Assembly (NCBI GenBank): GCA_029976005.1
Contig: JARKOQ010000125.1
Span: forward strand, 1 to 62,750
DNA: 62,750 bases
Source of the DNA: Aggregatilineales bacterium
GTDB taxonomy: Bacteria > Chloroflexota > Anaerolineae > Aggregatilineales > Ch27
Reading direction: 5' to 3'
Below the pieces are notes generated by a model, which did no database searches, was not told the origin of the DNA, and worked only from the letters and a program-made list of their open reading frames with translations. Numbering within the stretch: position 1 is the first letter of the stretch; each line of letters begins with the position of its first letter. Below, one piece after another: positions 36,256 through 43,541 of the stretch. Position numbers and translations under genes: made by a program.

Positions 36256-37380
36256 GTGAGCGAGATCGACATACGCGTGCTGATCATCGACGATGATCCA
36301 AGCGCCTATACCTTCGTGAATTACCTTCTGGGGAGGGCCTTTTCACGCATCCACATCGATTGGGTCAGCGACCTGGAACAGGGCCGGGACGCGCTGCTGG
36401 CCAACCAGTACGATGTCTACCTGGTGGATTACATCATGGGCAGCGGGGGCGAGGATGGCGTGTCGCTGCTGCGGCTGGCGCGGGAAGCGGGGGTGGACGC
36501 CCCAATGCTCCTGATGACGGCCTATGGCAGCTACGAGACCGACCTGGAAGCCATGCACCTGGGGGCGATGGACTTCCTCGACAAGAAAAGCCTGACCACC
36601 GAGCTGCTGGAGCGCTCCATCCGCTACGCCATCGAACGCAAGCGCGTGGAGCGCGAACTGCGTCAGCTCCACGAACGGGTGGCCGCCCTGGAGCAGCTCA
36701 AGACGGAGATGATCCGGATCACGGCCCACGACCTCAAGAACCCGGTTTCGAACATCCTGTTCAATCTGGAGCTGCTCAGGCGCACGGTTTCGCCCGATAG
36801 CGAGAACCGGTTCATCGAGGCCATCGACTACGCCGCCCACAAGATTCGTTCGATCGTCTCCAACGTGCTTTCGCTGGAGCGCCTTGAGGAAATCTACAAC
36901 AGCGTCTTCAAGGTGGTGGAGCTGAATCAGGTGGTGGGCGCCCTGTGCGAGGAATGCGACCCGCGCCTGGCGGCCAAGAACCTCGATCTGAGCGTGGAGA
37001 TGCCCGACCAACGCCTGTTCGTCGATGGGGATTCCCTGCTGCTGGGCCTGGCCGCGAGCAACCTGCTGGACAACGCGATCAAGTACACACCGGAGGGAGG
37101 CCGCATCCGGCTGTGTCTGCGGGCCGAGGGGAACCAGGCCGTCTACGAAGTCATCGACACCGGCCCCGGCATCCCGGAGGAAAAGCGCGCCAAGGTCTTC
37201 CGGCCCTTCTTCCGGGTGGAAGAAGGCGCCAACGCGCCGGAAGGCTCCGGGTTGGGGCTGTACCTGGTCAAGAGCATCGTCACCCGCCACCGTGGGACGA
37301 TGATCTTCGAGAGCAGCGACGGGCAGGGGAGCACCTTCGGGTTCCGGCTGCCGCTTCGGTCGGGCGGGGCGATGGGCTGA
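36256..37380 (+). CDS. Hybrid receiver-histidine kinase, soluble
   Basis: The 374-residue cytoplasmic protein starts with a receiver domain (DDD at 12-14, phosphoacceptor D58 in YLVDYI, Lys in FLDKKS). It continues with a short coiled coil (about 125-150), a dimerisation domain with H158 in TAHDLKNP and an HATPase domain with NLLDNAIKYTPEGG and GSGLGLYLVKS. The receiver-first order means that its kinase activity is controlled by phosphorylation from another kinase. I chose GTG at 36256 because GAGG lies six bases upstream and the longer form to 36181 has no domain content. No DNA-binding output is present. It may relay to the CHASE2 kinase locus downstream. Confidence 0.85.
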   Translation: MSEIDIRVLIIDDDPSAYTFVNYLLGRAFSRIHIDWVSDLEQGRDALLANQYDVYLVDYIMGSGGEDGVSLLRLAREAGVDAPMLLMTAYGSYETDLEAMHLGAMDFLDKKSLTTELLERSIRYAIERKRVERELRQLHERVAALEQLKTEMIRITAHDLKNPVSNILFNLELLRRTVSPDSENRFIEAIDYAAHKIRSIVSNVLSLERLEEIYNSVFKVVELNQVVGALCEECDPRLAAKNLDLSVEMPDQRLFVDGDSLLLGLAASNLLDNAIKYTPEGGRIRLCLRAEGNQAVYEVIDTGPGIPEEKRAKVFRPFFRVEEGANAPEGSGLGLYLVKSIVTRHRGTMIFESSDGQGSTFGFRLPLRSGGAMG

Positions 37381-37427
37381 TTCCGGTGTCGTGCCCGGAA
37401 TCGAATCCACGGCGGGAATTACTCTAT

Positions 37428-37433
37428 TATAAT
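37428..37433 (+). promoter_or_regulatory. Probable -10 box of the FecR-CHASE2 operon
   Basis: TATAAT inside the AT-rich stretch CTATTATAATATAAG lies 38 bases before the first FecR gene. No strong -35 is seen, so an activator may be needed. Confidence 0.55.
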
Positions 37434-37471
37434 ATAAGCGCTTCGAGTCAATCTATGAGGCGGGTGGTGCC

Positions 37472-38443
37472 ATGACCAGGAAAGCAGCCTTCTCCGTGTT
37501 GGTTGTGTTCAGTTTGCTGGTGGGAGCATGGCCTGCTTTCTCGCAGAATGCGGGCGAGATGGCGGCCACGCTGGAAGTCCTTGCCCCCGGCGTGGAGGTG
37601 CTCCGGGTGAACACGGTCAACTGGATCGCCGTGAATGCCGAGGCCATCGTCGGCGTGGGCGACCTGATCCGGACGGATGCCTCCGGCCAGGCCCGGATCA
37701 CTTTCTTTTCGGACGGCGTCTCCACCGAGCTTCAGCCGGACTCCGAATTCCAGATCGAACGCTTCGAGAAGAACGGCTCCCAGTTCGCCATTTCGGCCTC
37801 GCTGCTGGTAGGGCAGATCATCAACCGGGTCGAGCGCCTGCTGGATACCCAGTCCAGCTACGACATCCAGACCCCTGGCATGGAGCTGACCGTGCGCGGG
37901 ACGGAATTTCTGGTGCGGGTGGAAGACAGCGGCCGTTCGGCGGCCCTGGTGCGCAGCGGCGTCACCGCCGCCTCGAACGCCGGCGCAAGCGCCTCGGTCG
38001 AGGCCGGGTACGGAATCCGCGCGGCGCAGGATGGGCCGCTGAGCGACGTGGTCGCGGCGACGAACTTTGAGATGCTGGACGCGGCCCTGGATGGGTGCGC
38101 GGCCCAGGTGCAGACGGCGGATGACGTCCGGCTCAACGTGCGCCTTGGCCCCGCGCGCGAATATCCCCGGGTGGGTACCCTCGACGGGGCCGAGATCAAC
38201 CTGTTCATGGGGGTGAGCGCGTCCGGCGGCTGGTATCGCGTGAACTACCAGGGGGCCTACGGCTGGGTGCTGGCCAGCCACGTGACCCTCGATCCGGCCT
38301 GCGCCGGTCTGCGCGTGTTCCCGGATACCCAGGTCGAAGACCCGGCCCTGTACAGCGCGCTGGGCGAGGAAATCCGCCTGGAAGACCTCGTCGTGCCCGC
38401 GCCGCCCGCCGAGGCCGAGACTCCCCAACCTGCCGACAGTTAA
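37472..38443 (+). CDS. Secreted FecR-domain protein with SH3 domain, copy 1
   Basis: The 323-residue protein has a Sec signal (cleavage near FSQN, residue 25), a FecR-type beta domain at about 35-175 (IVGVGDLIRTDASGQARITFFSDG..TPGMELTVRGTEFLVRV) and a bacterial SH3 domain at about 210-275 (VRLNVRLGPAREYPRVGTLDG). FecR domains sense or anchor in the envelope, and SH3 domains often bind peptidoglycan. The CHASE2 kinase gene begins three bases after its stop. A paralogue follows that kinase, so the kinase is flanked by two related periplasmic proteins that probably signal to its CHASE2 domain. Confidence 0.85.
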   Translation: MTRKAAFSVLVVFSLLVGAWPAFSQNAGEMAATLEVLAPGVEVLRVNTVNWIAVNAEAIVGVGDLIRTDASGQARITFFSDGVSTELQPDSEFQIERFEKNGSQFAISASLLVGQIINRVERLLDTQSSYDIQTPGMELTVRGTEFLVRVEDSGRSAALVRSGVTAASNAGASASVEAGYGIRAAQDGPLSDVVAATNFEMLDAALDGCAAQVQTADDVRLNVRLGPAREYPRVGTLDGAEINLFMGVSASGGWYRVNYQGAYGWVLASHVTLDPACAGLRVFPDTQVEDPALYSALGEEIRLEDLVVPAPPAEAETPQPADS

Positions 38444-38446
38444 CAG

Positions 38447-41140
38447 ATGCGGTCCGGACTGAGCCGTCGACGGTGGCTGCAAGGCCTGGCGGTCGGCTGC
38501 GTCATCGCGGCCGCCGTCCTGCTTGCCTGGTCGAACAACGTGTTCGCCCGCCTGCGGCTTGAAATGACGGATATCTTTTTCACCCCCGCCGCGGTTTCCG
38601 ATTCGATCGTGATCGTCGCCATCGACGACGCCAGCCTGAGCCGGTACGGCCGCTCCCCGGCCGAGTGGTCGCGCGCCCTGTACGCGGCGCTGGTCGACCG
38701 CATGGCCGAGGCCGGGGCGCGGGTGGTGGCCTTCGACCTGCTGTTCAGCGAGCCGACGGCCTCGGACCTGGCCCTGGCGGCGGCGATCCAGGCGGCGCGC
38801 CGGGGCGACGGCCGCCTCCGGACGGTGATGGCCTCGGCCGGTTCCTACCCGGCCAGCCGCGCCGAGGGATTGGCGGGCTATCCCCAGGCGCTCCAGTTCG
38901 CGGGCGCGATGGAGCCGGTCCGGTCGTTCAGCGACGTGGTGGATTACCTGGGGATCGCCAATACCTTCCCGGACGTGGATGGCACGGTGCGTCGCCAGGC
39001 GTCGGTGGTCCAGATCGGCGATCAGACGCGCATGGCGTGGAGTCTGGCGGTCTACCTGGCTTACCTGCGCATCCCGGCCGCTGCGGCCAGCCAGGTGGTC
39101 CTGGCCGGGGAAGGCCGGCTGCGCGTGGCGGAGAGCCGCGTCCTGGCCGTGGACGACAATGGCTTCTGGCTCCAGAACTTTTATGGGCTGCCTTCGACCG
39201 TCGAGCGCCACACGTTCCCGGTCGTCTCGTTCGCGGACGTGATCGCGGATCGGATTCCGGCGGCGACGTTCGCCGACAAGATCGTGCTCGTGGGCCTGAT
39301 TCACAGCGCCGGGATTACCGACCGCTACGTGACGCCGGCCTCGGCCCAGGGCCAGTTGATGACCGGGGTCGAGATTCAGGCCAACGCGATCGAGACGCTG
39401 ATCCAGAACCAGCCGCTCAAGCCCCAGGCCGCGCCGTGGCAGGCGCTTGCCATCCTCGGGCTGGCCCTGGGCAGCAGCCTGATATACATCTACCTGCGCT
39501 GGTCGCTGCGCCTGGCAGTGTGGGCCGGGCTGCTGGGGGCATGGTTCATCCTGGCCTTCGCCCTCTTCTCGACCGACCATCTGGTGGTCAACCTGCTCGA
39601 TCCCGTCCTGGCTATGACGCTGCCGGTCGTGGTCACCACCGGGGTCGAGATCACCGCCGAGATCGCGCGGCGGCGGCGCTCCGAATTTTTGCTCCAGAGT
39701 CTGGTCAAGGTTTCCCAGCAGCGCCTGCTGCTGGATCGGGTGCTGCCCTATATCGGGGAAGACATTCACCAGATCGTGCCTGGGGCGCGGGTGGTCTTGT
39801 GGCGCTGCGATCGCAATCGCGCCAACCCGGAGGAAATCTATCACTGGCCGGAGGAGACGGACGGGGCCAGCTCGGACCTGGTCCTGCTGGCCCAGCAGGT
39901 GGTGACGAGCGGCCGGACCACAGTACAGCGCGGGCAGGCTGCCATCCCGGTGGCCTGGCGGCAGCGGCTCGTCGCCATTCTGGCGGTCCAGACGCCGGAG
40001 GGCAAACCCCTGTCGGACTACGCCCTGACCCTGCTCCGCGATCTGGCGCGGGAGCTTGCTCCCAGCCTGGAGAACACCTTCCTGTATACCGATCTGGAGC
40101 GCCAGAACGCGATTCAGGAATCGATTCTGGCCGGTTCCCCGGCCGGGGTGCTTGTGCTCGACCGGCAATTCCGCGTCCTGCTGATCAACTCGATCTTCGG
40201 CGCGCTGTTTGGCATCACGCCGGAAGCCTACCTGGGCGAAGAGCTGCCGGAACTGTGGGCCGGGCTGAAGTTTCACGATCGCGAGTGCGGCGAGGTCGAC
40301 CAGGCCCTGCGCGCCGGGGAGCCGTTCCGGCTGGAGATGCCGCTGGGTGACAAAACCTTTTCCCTGGATGCCGCCCCCCAGCCGGAGTTTGGGTTGTGGG
40401 TGCTGGTGCTGACGGACGTCACCCACCTGATCCAGTTGAGCCAGCTCAAGACGACCATGATCCGGATGCTGTCGCACGACCTGGGCAACCCGCTCTCGCG
40501 CGTGCTGGGTTACAGCCACCTCCTGCTTCAGGAACGGGAGACGCTGTCCGAGATGCAGCAGACGTTTCTGGAGAACATCCTGGGGGATGGCGAGGAGATG
40601 GACCGGATCATCACCGACGTCCTGAACCTGGAGCACCTGCGCTCCGGGGAACTGGTGCGGGAGCGCTTCGACCTGCGCCAGGTCGTGGCCGATCTGGTCG
40701 CCCGCCAGGCGTCGGTGCTGGCGATGGCTCACCAGACCTCGGAGGTGGTGACCGGCGACGAGCCGGTCCTGGTCGACGCCAACCGCCTCCAGCTTGGGCA
40801 GGCGATCACGAATCTGGTCGCCAACGCGATCAAATACTCGCCCGACGGCGGGCATATCCGCGTGGCTGTGACTCCGGCGGAGCCGCGCCGGGTGCGGGTG
40901 GCCGTGGCCGACAACGGCTGCGGAATCCCGGAGGCGGCCCAACCCAAAATCTTCACCGAGTTTTTCCGGGTCAAGACGGCGGCGACTGCGGGCATCCGGG
41001 GCACGGGGCTGGGCCTGAGTCTGGTCAAGGTGGTCGTGGAGAAACACGGCGGGCGGGTGTGGTTTGAGAGCCAGGAAGGGGTGGGCAGCACGTTCATGAT
41101 CGAACTGCCCCGCGTGGATAGCGAGCAAGGTCAGGAATAG
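38447..41140 (+). CDS. CHASE2-GAF-PAS sensor histidine kinase
   Basis: The 897-residue membrane kinase has an N-terminal helix, an extracytoplasmic CHASE2 domain (about 35-325; IVIVAIDDASLSRYGRSP and VVAFDLLFSEPT are its signature segments) and three membrane helices (335-405). A GAF-like region (430-560) and a PAS domain (565-655; GVLVLDRQFRVLLIN) follow, then a dimerisation domain with His in MLSHDLGNPLSR and an HATPase domain ending in GTGLGLSLVKVVVEKHGG. It starts three bases after the first FecR gene and ends five bases before the second. The CHASE2 ligand is unknown; the FecR-SH3 proteins are the obvious candidates for partners. No response regulator is adjacent. Confidence 0.92.
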   Translation: MRSGLSRRRWLQGLAVGCVIAAAVLLAWSNNVFARLRLEMTDIFFTPAAVSDSIVIVAIDDASLSRYGRSPAEWSRALYAALVDRMAEAGARVVAFDLLFSEPTASDLALAAAIQAARRGDGRLRTVMASAGSYPASRAEGLAGYPQALQFAGAMEPVRSFSDVVDYLGIANTFPDVDGTVRRQASVVQIGDQTRMAWSLAVYLAYLRIPAAAASQVVLAGEGRLRVAESRVLAVDDNGFWLQNFYGLPSTVERHTFPVVSFADVIADRIPAATFADKIVLVGLIHSAGITDRYVTPASAQGQLMTGVEIQANAIETLIQNQPLKPQAAPWQALAILGLALGSSLIYIYLRWSLRLAVWAGLLGAWFILAFALFSTDHLVVNLLDPVLAMTLPVVVTTGVEITAEIARRRRSEFLLQSLVKVSQQRLLLDRVLPYIGEDIHQIVPGARVVLWRCDRNRANPEEIYHWPEETDGASSDLVLLAQQVVTSGRTTVQRGQAAIPVAWRQRLVAILAVQTPEGKPLSDYALTLLRDLARELAPSLENTFLYTDLERQNAIQESILAGSPAGVLVLDRQFRVLLINSIFGALFGITPEAYLGEELPELWAGLKFHDRECGEVDQALRAGEPFRLEMPLGDKTFSLDAAPQPEFGLWVLVLTDVTHLIQLSQLKTTMIRMLSHDLGNPLSRVLGYSHLLLQERETLSEMQQTFLENILGDGEEMDRIITDVLNLEHLRSGELVRERFDLRQVVADLVARQASVLAMAHQTSEVVTGDEPVLVDANRLQLGQAITNLVANAIKYSPDGGHIRVAVTPAEPRRVRVAVADNGCGIPEAAQPKIFTEFFRVKTAATAGIRGTGLGLSLVKVVVEKHGGRVWFESQEGVGSTFMIELPRVDSEQGQE

Positions 41141-41145
41141 GACGC

Positions 41146-42096
41146 ATGGGTCACAGGTTGCGGCTGTTATTCGGGATGGTATGGCTGTTGGGATTGACCG
41201 GCTGGACGGTGTCCGCCGATCCGTACGCGGCGGTGCTGGGGGTGACGCCCGCGGGCGTGGCGGTGGAGCGCGCCCATACCGAGGCCTGGCTGCCGCTGGC
41301 GGCGGGATCGAGCGGGCCGCTGGGCAGCGGCGATCGGCTGCGCACCGATGGCGAGGGACGCGCCCTGCTGACCTACTGGGAGGGCGCGCGGACGCTGATT
41401 TTGCCGGACTCGACCTTCGCCCTGGATGATCTGGACGTGAGCGCGGGCCGGGGCGTCCGGCTGGCGGCCAGCCTGACCGGCGTGGCCGTGCATGCCATTC
41501 CCTCCACGCCCGGTCTGGCGCTTGACCTTGCGCTGGAGGGCGTGACCGTCACCCAGGCCGAAGGGCTGTTCGCGACCTGGGCGGACGCCGGCCAACCCCT
41601 GGGGGTGACGGTCGCCGAAGGCCGGATCACCCTGGCGGGCGATCGCGGCCCGGTCGAGCTGGCGGCCGGGCAGGGCCTCTACGCCGACTCGGAGGTCGTT
41701 GACTTCGATCCGCCCTGGAACCTGGCCCGGATGCAGGGCATCCGCGAAGGCTGTCCGGGCCTGGTCGATACGGACACGGACGTGCCGCTCCGGGTGCGGA
41801 TCGGACCGGGGATGGGCTACGTGGTCATGGGCGTCTTTGGGGAAAGCCAGGCAGTGCCGATCATGGGCGTCAACGAGTCCGGAGGCTGGTATCGCATCCA
41901 GTTCCTCAGCGGATATGGCTGGATGCTGCGCCTCGCGATCCAGACCAATTGCCAGAATCTGCCCGTGCTGCCGGATGCGGCGGAAGCGCCCCGTTTTGTG
42001 CTCGGTGCATCTCAGGACGAGGAGGCTTTGCTCCGGCCCTTTTTCGGCACGCCGCGGGCCAACCCCTGGTTCTATCGCCCGGAGCTGGCGGGGTAG
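41146..42096 (+). CDS. Secreted FecR-domain protein with SH3 domain, copy 2
   Basis: The 316-residue protein is a diverged paralogue of the gene at 37472. It has a signal sequence (GMVWLLGLTGWTVSAD), a FecR-like domain (about 25-185; SGDRLRTDGEGRALLTYWEGARTLILPDS) and an SH3 domain (VPLRVRIGPGMGYVVMGVFGES..GGWYRIQFLSGYGWMLR). Both proteins also share a short C-terminal tail of charged residues. Its start is five bases after the kinase stop, placing all three genes in one transcript. Compared with copy 1 the RGTEF segment is lost and replaced by ALEGVTVTQAEG, so the two may bind different partners. Confidence 0.82.
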   Translation: MGHRLRLLFGMVWLLGLTGWTVSADPYAAVLGVTPAGVAVERAHTEAWLPLAAGSSGPLGSGDRLRTDGEGRALLTYWEGARTLILPDSTFALDDLDVSAGRGVRLAASLTGVAVHAIPSTPGLALDLALEGVTVTQAEGLFATWADAGQPLGVTVAEGRITLAGDRGPVELAAGQGLYADSEVVDFDPPWNLARMQGIREGCPGLVDTDTDVPLRVRIGPGMGYVVMGVFGESQAVPIMGVNESGGWYRIQFLSGYGWMLRLAIQTNCQNLPVLPDAAEAPRFVLGASQDEEALLRPFFGTPRANPWFYRPELAG

Positions 42097-42203
42097 AGGC
42101 CGCGCAGCCGAAGGCTGCGGAGGCCTGAGACCAGAGGCCAGGAGGCCCTGCCACTGAGGGCTGCGGCGAGGCCGGAGAAAAGCGAATCACCGGAGTATCG
42201 CCT

Positions 42204-42235
42204 TCACTGACCGCTGAAAGCTGATCGCTGAACGC
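42204..42235. repeat. Short TCAGC-type tandem repeat, copy 3
   Basis: ACTGACCGCTGAAAGCTGAT followed by CGCTGAACG is the complement form of the runs at 6546 and 9929. A hairpin made of CGCAGCC/GGCTGCG lies earlier in the same gap (near 42100-42117). Confidence 0.45.
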
Positions 42236-42256
42236 TTTTTTCAAGGAGGCTGTTCG

Positions 42257-43330
42257 ATGGTCATTGGCAACAGCACGCTGGCGGATCTGGCCCGGCTGCG
42301 GCGCGGGGTGAAGCGCCGGCGTGCGTCCAGCTACGACACCAGCGGCGGCAATTCGGACTGGTGGGAGGTCGAGGCCGGGCAGGCGCGCGACATCGCCGTG
42401 CTGGCCGGGCCGGGCTGCATCAAGCATATCTGGATGACGATCTGGTGCGACGACCGCTATGCCCTGCGCAAGGTGCTGCTGCGGGCCTGGTGGGATGGCG
42501 AGGAGCAGCCCAGCATCGACGTGCCGCTGGGTGACTTTTTCGGGCTGGGGCACAGCCTGACCCGCAATTTCGTCTCGCTGCCGCTGCAAATGAGTCCCCA
42601 GGACGGGCGGGCCTTCAACTGCTGGTTCCCGATGCCCTTCCAGAGCGCGGCCCGGTTGGCCGTGACCAACGAGAGCGACGCGCTGCTCCGGGTGTACTTC
42701 TACATCGACTATGAAGCCTACCCGGCGGACACGTCCCTGGCCGAGTATGGGCGCTTCCACGCCCAGTGGCGGCGCGAGAATCCGACCCAGGGCTGGGCCG
42801 ATCCGGCCGTGCGCTGGGCCGATCACCCGGATACGATGTGGGAAATCTGGCGGACTCCCAACCTCAGCGGGGCGGACAACTACGTCATCCTGGAGGCAGA
42901 AGGCCAGGGGCATTACGTCGGCTGCCACCTGGACATCGACTACTTCGCCCGGCAGGCCAACGACTGGTACGGCGAGGGAGACGACATGATCTTCGTGGAC
43001 GGCGAGGCGTGGCCGCCTTCCCTGCACGGCACGGGCACGGAGGACTATTTCAATACGGCTTTCTGCCCCTCGCAGGAATACAACGCGCCGTATCACGGCC
43101 TGATTCTGTACCAGGGCACGCCGGACTGGCCCTGGCGTGGCAAGAACACCGTCTACCGCTACCACATCGAAGACCCCGTGTTCTTCGAGAAGTCGATCCG
43201 GGTCACGATCGAGCACGGCCACGCCAACAAGCTGAGCAACGACTACAGCTCCACGGCCTACTGGTACCAGACCGAGCCGCACAGGCCCTTCCCGCCCATG
43301 CTGCCGGTGGCGCTGCGCCTGCCGCGCTAG
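42257..43330 (+). CDS. Glycoside hydrolase family 172 (DUF2961), difructose/fructofuranosidase or arabinofuranosidase type
   Basis: The 357-residue protein covers the double jelly-roll GH172 family. Candidate catalytic glutamates are E240 in WYGEGDDMIFVDGE and E262 in HGTGTEDYF, with spacing close to that of the characterised GH172 enzyme. There is no signal peptide, so action is intracellular. Known family members cleave alpha-D-fructofuranosides or D-arabinofuranosides, usually as oligomers. An excellent AAGGAGG ribosome site precedes the ATG. It is convergent with the (alpha/alpha)6 glycosidase gene, with a hairpin between them. Confidence 0.88.
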   Translation: MVIGNSTLADLARLRRGVKRRRASSYDTSGGNSDWWEVEAGQARDIAVLAGPGCIKHIWMTIWCDDRYALRKVLLRAWWDGEEQPSIDVPLGDFFGLGHSLTRNFVSLPLQMSPQDGRAFNCWFPMPFQSAARLAVTNESDALLRVYFYIDYEAYPADTSLAEYGRFHAQWRRENPTQGWADPAVRWADHPDTMWEIWRTPNLSGADNYVILEAEGQGHYVGCHLDIDYFARQANDWYGEGDDMIFVDGEAWPPSLHGTGTEDYFNTAFCPSQEYNAPYHGLILYQGTPDWPWRGKNTVYRYHIEDPVFFEKSIRVTIEHGHANKLSNDYSSTAYWYQTEPHRPFPPMLPVALRLPR

Positions 43331-43339
43331 AAAGACGAT

Positions 43340-43482
43340 CTCACCGCACAGGACGCGGAGAGCACAGAGAAAGACAGAGTAAGAAACACAAAAACGCAGG
43401 TGGGCCGGGAGAAGTATCTCCTGATGGGAGTCTTTCTCCGCGTTCTCTGCGTTCTCCGCGGTGAGCGTTTTTCGTTTGATCA
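43340..43482. repeat. Dispersed intergenic repeat, copy B (inverted-repeat form)
   Basis: The left arm, 43340-43374 (starting CTCACCGCACAGGACGCGGA), and right arm, 43431-43465 (ending GTTCTCCGCGGTGAG), are complementary at 28 of 35 positions by eye. The sequence therefore folds into one long hairpin and looks like a small MITE. The right arm and its tail GCGTTTTTCGTTTGATC resemble 17617-17667 and 59013-59060. Confidence 0.6.
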
Positions 43483-43486
43483 TCGA

Positions 43487-43519
43487 GCGAGGCTGCTGGA
43501 GCCGATCCGGCAGCCTCGC
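43487..43519. terminator. Bidirectional terminator hairpin
   Basis: GCGAGGCTGC pairs perfectly with GCAGCCTCGC across a 13-base loop, between convergent genes. No long T-run is present. Confidence 0.6.
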
Positions 43520-43541
43520 GTGATTCGGGGGCGGGGCGGGA

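Noticed and set aside
42120-42165. Sequence resembling the B12 box of a cobalamin riboswitch (GCCAGGAGGCCCTGCCACTG)
   Set aside because: The other aptamer parts are missing and the required upstream sequence is the coding end of the FecR-SH3 gene; the order of the motifs is also wrong.
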